DNA of 64,000 bases from Kingella sp. (in: b-proteobacteria) (GTDB lineage Bacteria; Pseudomonadota; Gammaproteobacteria; Burkholderiales; Neisseriaceae). The position numbers and the translations under genes are program-made. Location of the stretch: assembly GCF_030527935.1 (NCBI RefSeq), contig NZ_JAUMZV010000008.1:1-64000 (forward strand). Reading direction: 5' to 3'. Each line of letters opens with the position of its first letter. The first letter of the stretch is position 1. Positions 35,585-43,093 of this stretch are shown in pieces. The notes under the pieces are model-generated. The model was not told the DNA's origin and did not search any database. It saw only the letters and a program-made list of their open reading frames with translations.

Positions 35585-36781
35585 ATGAGTGATTGGAAAA
35601 TATATACAATTTCTGAAGCATGTAAAAGATTTAGCAGTGGCAAAGGAATAACAGCTAGTCAAATATTTGAAATAGGTGCATACCCTGTTTTTGGTGGAAA
35701 TGGAATCAGAGGCTATACAGATGCTTATAATTTTGAAGGGGAATGTGCAATTATTGGGCGTCAAGGTGCTTATTGTGGTAATACGAAATATTTTTGTGGC
35801 AAAGCATATATGACAGAACATGCTATCGTAGCAACTGCAAATGATGAACATAATATTGGATATATTGCCAATTTATTATCCATTATGAATTTAGGGCAAT
35901 ACCAGGGACAATCAGCACAACCTGGATTGTCAGTAAATACTTTGTCAAAAATAGAGTTAAAACTACCCGATAAAAAAACTCAGGATAGTATCTTTTCCCT
36001 TTTATCCACTTTGGACAAAAAAATCGCCCTGAACAAACAAATCAACGCGCGCTTGGAACAGATGGCAAAAACCCTGTACGACTACTGGTTCGTGCAGTTC
36101 GACTTCCCCGACGCAGACGGCAAGCCTTACAAATCCTCAGGCGGTGAAATGGTGTTTGATGAAACTTTAAAACGGAAAATTCCGAAGGGGTGGGAGGTGA
36201 AAAATTTGGGGAATTTGGCAGAAATCGTCGGTGGCAGTACGCCATCAACTGCCGATAGCGATAATTTTTGCTCCAATGGAACAGCATGGATTACACCTTA
36301 TGATTTATCTAAAAATCAAGACAATAAATTTATTAGTCATGGTGAAATAGATGTTTCTGAAAAAGGAATAAAAAATGCCAGTTTGAAAAAATATCCTACT
36401 GGAACAGTTTTAATGAGTTCAAGGGCACCCATCGGATATATGGCTATTGCAAGAAATGAGGTAACAACGAATCAAGGCTTTAAGTCATTTATTCCAAATA
36501 AGGGATTTTCGAAAGAGTTTGTCTTTTATGCTGTTAAAAATTCTCTAAAATCAATTATGCAATCAGCTTCGGGTTCCACATTTAAAGAAGTTTCAGCAAC
36601 CACACTACACTCAATTCAAGCAGTTTTCCCAAAACATGAATTGGTAGAAAAATATACAGAAAGAAGTAAAAAAATATTTAAAATTCAGGACAATTTAGAA
36701 AAACAAAACCACCAGCTAACCCAACTACGTGATTTCCTACTGCCCATGCTGATGAACGGGCAGGTATCCGTGGCGGAATAA
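35585..36781 (+). CDS. hsdS: Type I restriction-modification specificity subunit S
   Basis: 398 residues. Two target-recognition domains (about 1-130 and 205-355) are separated by a conserved helical spacer (LDKKIALNKQINARLEQMAKTLYDYWFVQ) and followed by a second conserved helix (LEKQNHQLTQLRDFLLPMLMNG). Each recognition domain reads half of a split DNA target. The recognition domains are visibly much richer in A+T than the spacer, the usual mark of swapped specificity modules. The ribosome site is weak (GAGATAAAA). hsdM follows 48 bases downstream. The target sequence cannot be inferred. Confidence 0.94.
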   Translation: MSDWKIYTISEACKRFSSGKGITASQIFEIGAYPVFGGNGIRGYTDAYNFEGECAIIGRQGAYCGNTKYFCGKAYMTEHAIVATANDEHNIGYIANLLSIMNLGQYQGQSAQPGLSVNTLSKIELKLPDKKTQDSIFSLLSTLDKKIALNKQINARLEQMAKTLYDYWFVQFDFPDADGKPYKSSGGEMVFDETLKRKIPKGWEVKNLGNLAEIVGGSTPSTADSDNFCSNGTAWITPYDLSKNQDNKFISHGEIDVSEKGIKNASLKKYPTGTVLMSSRAPIGYMAIARNEVTTNQGFKSFIPNKGFSKEFVFYAVKNSLKSIMQSASGSTFKEVSATTLHSIQAVFPKHELVEKYTERSKKIFKIQDNLEKQNHQLTQLRDFLLPMLMNGQVSVAE

Positions 36782-36829
36782 TCTGGATTCAAGAATCCGA
36801 CCGATACAATAAAAAGAACGAGATAAAAA

Positions 36830-38431
36830 ATGACCGAACAACACTTTACTGAACAAACCAAAGCCCTGATTGACAGCTTGAAAACCATTTGCGCCAACTA
36901 TGGCTTAGGCAATGACGGCAACGAGTTCAAAATCATCAGTCAGGCTTTTTTGTATAAATTCTTAAACGACAAATACGATTTCGAAGTCAAAAAAATTCGC
37001 AAAGAAAAGCCCGACGAGCCGATCAAGTTCGTCAATATGGATATTGAGGGGAAAACAGCGGTTTTGAAGCCTGAGCATTCCATCAAGTATTTATCAGAGC
37101 GACAAAACGGCGCAGACTTTGCCAAACTCTTTGACGATACGCTCACCGATATTGCCGCGCAGAATGCGGAGTTGTTTTCGGTGAAAACCGAAGGCGGGGC
37201 GAAAATTGTGTTGTTCGAGCGTATTAGTCAGTACATTACTGACGAAGGCCGACGCGATGATTTTTGCCGCGCGCTGATTTCCAAGCTGGCGGGTTTCAGT
37301 TTTGAGGCAATTTTTGCGCAAAAATTCGATTTTTTCGCCACGATTTTTGAATACCTGATTAAAGACTACAACAGCAATTCCGGCGGCAAATATGCAGAAT
37401 ACTACACGCCGCATGCGGTGGCGCGGATTATGGCGGATATTTTGGTGCCGGAGGAAGTGCGCGGGCAAATCCGCAGCGTGGACGTTTACGACCCGTCGGC
37501 CGGTTCGGGAACGCTGTTGATGAATGTCGCCCATGCCATCGGCGAAGACAAATGTATGATTTATACGCAGGATATTTCGCAAAAATCGTCCAATCTTTTG
37601 CGTCTGAATCTGATTTTGAATAATCTGGTGCATTCTTTGAATAATGTGGTTCAGGGCAATACGATTTTGTCGCCCGCCCATAAAGACGCTTCAGGCCGTC
37701 TGAAAAAATTTGATTTCATCGTTTCTAATCCGCCGTTTAAATTGGATTTCAGCGATTTTCGCGACCAACTGGAAGGCGAGGAAAACCGCGAACGCTTTTT
37801 TGCCGGTATCCCGAAAATCAAAGCAAAAGATACGGATAAGATGGAAATCTACCAGCTTTTTATCCAGCATATCTTGTTTTCCCTGAAAGAAAACGGCAAA
37901 GCGGCAATTGTATTGCCGACGGGCTTTATCACTGCCCAATCAGGCATTGACAAAAAAATCCGCGAACATCTGGTAGAAAACAAAATGCTCGCCGGCGTGG
38001 TGTCCATGCCTTCCAATATTTTCGCCACGACGGGAACCAACGTTTCCATCCTGTTTATCGATAAAGCCAATAAAGGCGAAGTGGTGTTAATCGACGCATC
38101 GGGCTTGGGTGAAAAAATCAAAGACGGCAAAAACCAAAAAACCGTACTTTCCCGCGCAGAAGAACAAAAAATCTGCAATACCTTCACCCACAAACAGGCT
38201 GTGGAAGATTTCAGCGTGGTGGTCAGCTACGATGAAATCAAAGCCAAAAACTACAGCCTGTCAGCAGGGCAATATTTCGAGGTAAAGATTGATTATGTGG
38301 ATATTTCTGCCGACGAATTTGCGCAGAAAATGGCGGATTTTTCGGCGGATTTGGATAAACTCTTCGCGGAATCTGCTGAATTAGAAAAAGAGATTAAAGA
38401 AAAGCTGCAAACGCTGAAATTTAGCGGATAA
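36830..38431 (+). CDS. hsdM: Type I restriction-modification DNA methyltransferase subunit M
   Basis: 533 residues. N-terminal HsdM helical domain, then the SAM-binding motif DPSAGSGTLL (221-230) and the N6-adenine catalytic motif NPPF (300-303), and a C-terminal coiled coil that contacts HsdS. It methylates adenines in the target read by HsdS. The order R-S-M is reversed relative to the common M-S-R. A Neisseria-type DUS at 37693-37704 is inside the gene. Confidence 0.96.
   Translation: MTEQHFTEQTKALIDSLKTICANYGLGNDGNEFKIISQAFLYKFLNDKYDFEVKKIRKEKPDEPIKFVNMDIEGKTAVLKPEHSIKYLSERQNGADFAKLFDDTLTDIAAQNAELFSVKTEGGAKIVLFERISQYITDEGRRDDFCRALISKLAGFSFEAIFAQKFDFFATIFEYLIKDYNSNSGGKYAEYYTPHAVARIMADILVPEEVRGQIRSVDVYDPSAGSGTLLMNVAHAIGEDKCMIYTQDISQKSSNLLRLNLILNNLVHSLNNVVQGNTILSPAHKDASGRLKKFDFIVSNPPFKLDFSDFRDQLEGEENRERFFAGIPKIKAKDTDKMEIYQLFIQHILFSLKENGKAAIVLPTGFITAQSGIDKKIREHLVENKMLAGVVSMPSNIFATTGTNVSILFIDKANKGEVVLIDASGLGEKIKDGKNQKTVLSRAEEQKICNTFTHKQAVEDFSVVVSYDEIKAKNYSLSAGQYFEVKIDYVDISADEFAQKMADFSADLDKLFAESAELEKEIKEKLQTLKFSG
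37693..37704 (+). other. Neisseria-dialect uptake sequence AGGCCGTCTGAA inside hsdM
   Basis: Exact AG-DUS of Neisseria, read in frame within the SGRLKKF segment. Confidence 0.85.
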
Positions 38432-38504
38432 GCGCAAGTCTGCACAAAGCGGGTTTGTGAAAAGGATGAGTGATGTTCTAGTATTACTCAAATGAAATTA
38501 AGGT

Positions 38505-38553
38505 AGAAAAGCGGTCTGCACTTTGACAAATGCAAGTGCAGACCGCTTTTTAC
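38505..38553. terminator. Strong bidirectional terminator between hsdM and alkD
   Basis: Stem AAGCGGTCTGCACTT / AAGTGCAGACCGCTT (ends about 38508 and 38550) with a 9-base loop, an A run on the left and a T run on the right, so it can stop transcription from both converging genes. Confidence 0.9.
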
Positions 38554-38590
38554 ATTTTGGCTCTGTAGAAACTTCATTGAAGTTCACGTT

Positions 38591-38602
38591 TTCAGACGAC
38601 CT
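38591..38602 (-). other. Neisseria mucosa-type uptake sequence AGGTCGTCTGAA at the alkD 3' end
   Basis: TTCAGACGACCT on the + strand, overlapping the alkD stop region. Second occurrence of this dialect in the island. Confidence 0.75.
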
Positions 38603-39260
38603 TTGGCGTCAGGTATTTACTTGCTTCGCGCAGGCTCAGTTTGGCCATTTCGTGCCGGTGGTGGTCGATAAAGCCTTGTACCCATTCGGGGTTGGTTTTG
38701 CTGTAATCGCGCAATGCCCAGCCGATGGCTTTGTTGATGAAAAATTCTTTTTGCCCCAGATTGTTGCAGATGATTTTTTCCAGCAGCGCGGTGTCAGTGT
38801 GTTGTTTGCGGAGCAGTTGGTGGTCGATGGCGACGCGGCGCAGCCAGATGTTTTCGTCGGTGCTCCATGCCAATAGGACGGCATTGACTTCGGGGTGGCG
38901 CAGGGCAATGTCGCCAACAATGCGGTCGAGTACGTCGGCGCTATCCCACCATGATTTTTTGGTAATCAGCGTTTGCAAACACGGGATGTCTTGCGGGGTC
39001 AGGTGCTGTTGCATTTTCTTCAGGTATTCGAGCGCGGCGTATTGCAATTCGCGGTGCGGGTCGTCCCAGCAGCGGCGCACGAAATCCCAATCGACCGGCT
39101 GTTTGGCGGCCTCTTTGAAAAACGGGCGGCACAGGCAGGCAAGCTCCGGTTTGCCGATGCCGAAATAGGCAAAACGGTGTTTCATGTATGCCTGCATCGG
39201 TGCGGCGCGTTCGGGGTTGGCGTGTTGTTGCAGGATGGCGAGCAGGGTGGGGTAGTCCAT
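38592..39260 (-). CDS. alkD: DNA alkylation repair protein, AlkD-like
   Basis: 222 residues of HEAT-like helical repeats. Conserved family segments are visible: KPELACLCRPFF, DWDFVRRCWDDPHRELQYAALEYL, KSWWDSADVLDRIVG and EFFINKAIGWALRDYSKTNPEWV. AlkD-type glycosylases remove positively charged 3- and 7-alkylpurines without flipping the base. It faces hsdM across a shared terminator. It shares the island's foreign DUS dialect, so it arrived with the restriction genes. Confidence 0.9.
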   Translation of the reverse strand: MDYPTLLAILQQHANPERAAPMQAYMKHRFAYFGIGKPELACLCRPFFKEAAKQPVDWDFVRRCWDDPHRELQYAALEYLKKMQQHLTPQDIPCLQTLITKKSWWDSADVLDRIVGDIALRHPEVNAVLLAWSTDENIWLRRVAIDHQLLRKQHTDTALLEKIICNNLGQKEFFINKAIGWALRDYSKTNPEWVQGFIDHHRHEMAKLSLREASKYLTPKVV

Positions 39261-39385
39261 AGGGTTTTCCTTTTTAAAGGAGATGGCAGGATTTGGGTTC
39301 GTCTGAAAAGGGTTCTGAATTGGGGTGCAGGCTGTAGAAACCAGTAGCGTTGTTTACAGTATTTCCAGGAGAATACTGACATGAA

Positions 39386-39597
39386 GGCATATAGGACAAA
39401 AAAGGTACTCCCCTTTATGAATTCGTGAACTAGCAAACATGGTATTTGCAACGTTATTTACTGTTTTATTTGCTATTTTTTTAGCCTATTTAAAGATGCA
39501 AAAAGAGCTTTTTTGCATTCAAAGGTTTTGACCCCGCTTAAAGCCTTGCTGCATAAGGCTCACAGGATTTTTTAGCACCTTTTTTGTCCTATATGCC
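39386..39597. mobile_element. 212-bp MITE with perfect 21-bp terminal inverted repeats, inserted in IS copy 2
   Basis: Left end GGCATATAGGACAAAAAAGG.. (39386-39406) and right end (39577-39597) are exact complements over 21 bp. An 8-bp target duplication GACATGAA flanks it (39378-39385 and 39598-39605). There is no ORF inside. GG-starting ends and 8-bp duplications point to mobilisation by an IS1595/IS1016-type transposase (inference). The interior is A+T-rich. Confidence 0.92.
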
Positions 39598-39600
39598 GAC

Positions 39601-40407
39601 ATGAACATGCACAAAAACACCAGGCTCACCCCGCACCACCGCCAAGCCATTTGGACAGCCTACACACAGGAGAAGGAAAGCGTAAGCTCATTGGCTCGTC
39701 GTTACCAAGTCAGCCGCGTCACCATCTACCGCGCACTTAAAGCCGCAAGGGGCAGGCTGCCCAAACCCCAAACCAGCACCAACAACCGTTTCAAACAGGC
39801 AAAGTACGGAATGAAACGCCTGGCCAAGGTAGAACGCAGTATTCAGGAAAAACTCAAAAAGCAGGCCAAACGCTACAACAAGTCCTATCCCGGCGAAATG
39901 GTGCACGTCGATACCAAACGGCTGCCGCTGCTCAAAGGGCAGAAAGCCACCGATAAGCGGGATTACCTGTTTGTCGCCATTGATGATTTCTCAAGAGAGC
40001 TGTACGCCGCCATCCTGCCGGACAAAACCGCAGACAGTGCGGCCAAGTTCCTAACGGAACAAGTCATCGAACCCTGCCCCTATTTGATCGAGTGCGTGTA
40101 TTCGGACAACGGCAGCGAATATAAAGGCGGGGCAAGTCATGCTTTCGGCACTGCCTGTTATGAAAACGGCATCAATCAAAAGTTTACCTGTCCTGCCCGT
40201 CCGCAGACCAACGGTAAAGCCGAGAGGGTTATTCGAACGATTATGGAAATGTGGCACGAAAAGCAGAGTTTTGACAGTCCGGAACACCGGCAAAAGGAGC
40301 TGTGCCGATTCGTGAACTTTTATAACACCGTGAAGCCGCACGGCAGCTTGGACGGCGATACGCCGTTTGAGGTCTTGCAGGCTTACTTTTCCCAACCTGT
40401 GGTGTAA
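39601..40407 (+). CDS. IS481-family transposase, second copy
   Basis: 268 residues, one residue different from the copy at 30415. Because the MITE's target duplication contains GACATGAA, the ATG and frame are restored exactly, but the native AGGAG ribosome site now lies over 220 bases upstream and the bases just before the ATG are the MITE end (CCTATATGCCGAC), which has no good ribosome site. Expression is therefore probably much reduced. Confidence 0.93.
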   Translation: MNMHKNTRLTPHHRQAIWTAYTQEKESVSSLARRYQVSRVTIYRALKAARGRLPKPQTSTNNRFKQAKYGMKRLAKVERSIQEKLKKQAKRYNKSYPGEMVHVDTKRLPLLKGQKATDKRDYLFVAIDDFSRELYAAILPDKTADSAAKFLTEQVIEPCPYLIECVYSDNGSEYKGGASHAFGTACYENGINQKFTCPARPQTNGKAERVIRTIMEMWHEKQSFDSPEHRQKELCRFVNFYNTVKPHGSLDGDTPFEVLQAYFSQPVV

Positions 40408-40443
40408 ACAACGCGGTTATTTTCTACACCATTTACGACTGCT

Positions 40444-40796
40444 TAATGCTACCGCCCACTCCCCTACGTCCAGCCGAACGAAGCATTCTTTTTTCGGGAA
40501 AAAGCGTGCGCTTGTTCGACGACGCGCAAAGCGCGGCTAGTTCGCACGCGCCGAAAAAAGGATGCGCAGTGAGGGAAGTCTGCGAAGCAGACCTGCACGT
40601 CGGGGTCGCCTTTCTTTTGCTTACTTTTCTTTGGCGAAGCAAAGAAAAGTAAGTGCCCCGCTGGCATGAAGCGCATGGTTAAAGCTAAACAAAAAGCTAA
40701 CCACAAAGCACTCATTCCTTTTTCAGGCTGCCTGCCGTTGTCGCATGAATGTTTATTGTCGCCTTGCCATCCAGTAGGCAGCCTGAAAAATGGTTT
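40444..40796 (+). repeat. ~350-bp direct repeat, copy 1
   Basis: From TAATGCTACCGCCCA to the DUS AGGCAGCCTGAAAA. Contains the hairpin CTTACTTTTCTTTGGCG/CGAAGCAAAGAAAAGTAAG and, near the end, an inverted DUS. The second copy starts 423 bases later. Confidence 0.9.
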
Positions 40797-40866
40797 AGCG
40801 TAGCGCGGACGGTTTTTTGCTGCGAGACGAATTGGGTTTCAGGCTGCCTACCGCTTCACAACTGTT

Positions 40867-41213
40867 TAATGCTACCGCCCACCCCCTACGTCCAGCCGAA
40901 CGAAGCATCCTTTTTTCGGAAAAAAGCGTGCGCTTGTTCGACGACGCGCGTAGCGCGACTAGTTCGCACGCGCCGGAAAAAGGATGCGTAGTGAGGGAAG
41001 TCTGCGAAGCAGACCTGCACGTCGGGGTCGCCTTTCTTTTGCTTACTTTTCTTTGGCGAAGCAAAGAAAAGTAAGTGCCCCGCTGGCATGAAGCGCATGG
41101 TTAAAGCTAAACAAAAAGCTAACCACAAAGCACTCATTCCTTTTTCAGGCTGCCTGCCGTTGTCGCATGAATGTTTATTGTCGCCTTGCCATCCAATAGG
41201 CAGCCTGAAAACA
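40867..41213 (+). repeat. ~350-bp direct repeat, copy 2
   Basis: Same unit as 40444-40796 with few substitutions and one or two single-base indels. The 70-base spacer between the copies contains an AAACGGTTTTTTGCTG-type hairpin and a DUS. Confidence 0.9.
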
Positions 41214-41356
41214 ATTTTGCCCTAGCGCAAACGATTTTTGTTGCGCAATGGATTGATTTCCAGCCCAGCCGATCCCCAATAAGGCAGCCTGAAACCTATC
41301 CTTATGCTATCATCCGTTAAACTTTCTTAACACTCGTCCCCCCAAAGGAAACCATC

Positions 41357-42559
41357 ATGCAAAACTACCAAGCCCCCAACGAACAAGGCTTTTTTGGCGA
41401 ACACGGCGGCGTGTACGTTGCCGAAACGCTGATTCCCGCGCTGCAAGAACTCGCCCAAGCCTATGCCGCCGCCAAGCAAGACCCGCAATTTTGGGCAGAA
41501 TTTGAGCGCGATTTAAAACACTATGTCGGCCGCCCCAGCCCCGTTTACCACGCCGAACGCCTGTCCGCCCATCTCGGCGGCGCGCAAATCTGGCTCAAAC
41601 GCGAAGACCTAAACCACACAGGCGCGCACAAAATCAACAACACCATCGGGCAAGCCCTACTCGCCCGCCGCATGGGCAAAAAGCGCGTCATCGCCGAAAC
41701 AGGCGCAGGGCAACACGGCGTAGCCAGCGCCACCGTAGCCGCCCGCTTTGGCATGGAATGCCATGTTTACATGGGCGCAGACGACATCATCCGCCAAGCC
41801 CCCAACGTGTTCCGCATGAAATTGCTCGGCGCAAACGTAGTCAGCGTGGACAGCGGCAGCCGCACACTTAAAGACGCAATGAACGAAGCCATGCGCGAAT
41901 GGGTTGCCCGCGTGGACGACACCTTCTACATCATCGGCACCGCCGCCGGCCCCGCGCCCTATCCCGAAATGGTGCGCGATTTTCAATGCGTCATCGGGCG
42001 CGAAGCCCAAGCGCAAATGCAAGAAGCCATCGGGCGGCAACCCGACGTTGCCGTAGCCTGCGTGGGCGGCGGCTCCAACGCCATCGGCTTGTTCCACCCC
42101 TATATCGCCACCGCGCAAACCCGCCTAATCGGCGTGGAAGCAGGCGGCTTGGGCATCCACACCGCCAGCCACGCCGCGCCCATCTCATCCCACGCCCCCA
42201 TCGGCGTGCTGCACGGCTTTCGCAGCTATTTGATGCAAGACGACAACGGACAAGTGCTCGGCACGCATTCCGTGTCCGCAGGCTTGGACTACCCCGGTAT
42301 CGGGCCCGAACACAGCCATCTGCACGACATCAAGCGCGTGGAATACACCACCGCAGACGACGAAGCTGCCTTGCAAGCCTTTGATTTACTTTGCCTATAC
42401 GAAGGCATCATCCCCGCGCTGGAAAGCAGCCACGCGCTCGTATGGGCGGTGGAAAACGCACCGAAAATGAGCAAAGAGCAAGTGATTTTGGTGAACCTAT
42501 CAGGGCGCGGCGATAAAGACATCAACACCGTAGCAAAGCTCAAAGGGATTGAGATTTAA
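41357..42559 (+). CDS. trpB: Tryptophan synthase beta chain
   Basis: 400 residues. PLP enzyme joining indole and serine to tryptophan. The PLP lysine is K92 in HTGAHKINN, with the phosphate loop GGGSNAIG further on; LKREDLNHTGAHK is the TrpB signature. trpA is not adjacent; in Neisseriaceae the trp genes are commonly dispersed. An AAAGGA ribosome site precedes the ATG. Confidence 0.98.
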   Translation: MQNYQAPNEQGFFGEHGGVYVAETLIPALQELAQAYAAAKQDPQFWAEFERDLKHYVGRPSPVYHAERLSAHLGGAQIWLKREDLNHTGAHKINNTIGQALLARRMGKKRVIAETGAGQHGVASATVAARFGMECHVYMGADDIIRQAPNVFRMKLLGANVVSVDSGSRTLKDAMNEAMREWVARVDDTFYIIGTAAGPAPYPEMVRDFQCVIGREAQAQMQEAIGRQPDVAVACVGGGSNAIGLFHPYIATAQTRLIGVEAGGLGIHTASHAAPISSHAPIGVLHGFRSYLMQDDNGQVLGTHSVSAGLDYPGIGPEHSHLHDIKRVEYTTADDEAALQAFDLLCLYEGIIPALESSHALVWAVENAPKMSKEQVILVNLSGRGDKDINTVAKLKGIEI

Positions 42560-42669
42560 TCCTATGCGAATAGGCAGACTGAAACGAAGTTCAGCGTAAC
42601 CCCAAACGCTTGGTGTTATGCCAAACGGTTTTTGCTGGATGGATTGGTTTTCAGGCTGCCTATGACGCA

Positions 42670-42705
42670 TAAAAAACAGCTCTTTGAACGCATCAAAGAG
42701 CTGTT
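42670..42705 (-). terminator. Terminator of the sensory operon
   Basis: On the - strand AACAGCTCTTTGA / TCAAAGAGCTGTT (arms 42693-42705 and 42675-42687) forms a perfect 13-bp stem followed by a T run, 14 bases after the receiver gene stop. Confidence 0.85.
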
Positions 42706-42718
42706 GCTACTAAACAAT

Positions 42719-43093
42719 TTATCCGCGCTGTCTGTTGGCAACGAGTTTGCCCAACGCCAACACCAGTTGCTCATCGGTGAACGGTTTGCAGATAAAGCCG
42801 CGCGCGCCGTATTGCAGGGCTTTTAAGCCTGTTTGGCGGTCGGATAGCGCGGAGATAACCAAAATGCTGGTTTCTTTGCTCAGCTCGCGGATGCGTTTGA
42901 TGCACTCTAAGCCATCCATTTGTGGCATGGTTAAATCCATGGTAACCAAGTCGGGCTGGTGTTCTTTGAACAAGCGCACGGCTTCATCGCCATTGGATGC
43001 TGTGGCAACGATGTCTAGCTGTAAGCTGCTTAGGCTGCGTTCAATGCGGTTTCGGATGATGACAGAATCGTCCACAATCATCAGTTTATACAT
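42719..43093 (-). CDS. CheY-like single-domain response regulator
   Basis: 124 residues, one receiver domain and no output domain. The acidic pocket (D8, D9), phospho-acceptor D53 (TMDLTMP), switch serine S81 and K103 (KPF) are all present. Its start overlaps the kinase gene by 13 bases, so the pair is translationally coupled. It should take phosphate from that kinase, and its target must be another protein. No flagellar or pilus motility gene is nearby. Confidence 0.93.
   Translation of the reverse strand: MYKLMIVDDSVIIRNRIERSLSSLQLDIVATASNGDEAVRLFKEHQPDLVTMDLTMPQMDGLECIKRIRELSKETSILVISALSDRQTGLKALQYGARGFICKPFTDEQLVLALGKLVANRQRG

Larger units (their letters stand above)
39333..40428 (+). 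mobile_element. IS481-family insertion sequence, copy 2, interrupted by a MITE
   Basis: Same terminal repeats and same orientation as copy 1. Without the 212-bp MITE and its 8-bp duplication it would again be 876 bp. Together with copy 1 it brackets the restriction island like a composite transposon, but no outer target duplication is visible. Confidence 0.9.
40429..41356. other. Duplicated non-coding block between IS copy 2 and trpB
   Basis: 928 bases made mainly of two direct copies of one ~350-base unit (listed separately). The short ORFs on both strands occur twice because of the duplication and do not look like genes. Confidence 0.75.

Noticed and set aside
30367..40428. Proven composite transposon
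   Set aside because: No target-site duplication was found at the outer ends, so only an IS-bracketed arrangement can be claimed.
40433..41137. Small protein genes on both strands
   Set aside because: They exist in pairs only because the non-coding unit is duplicated; they lack ribosome sites and family features.
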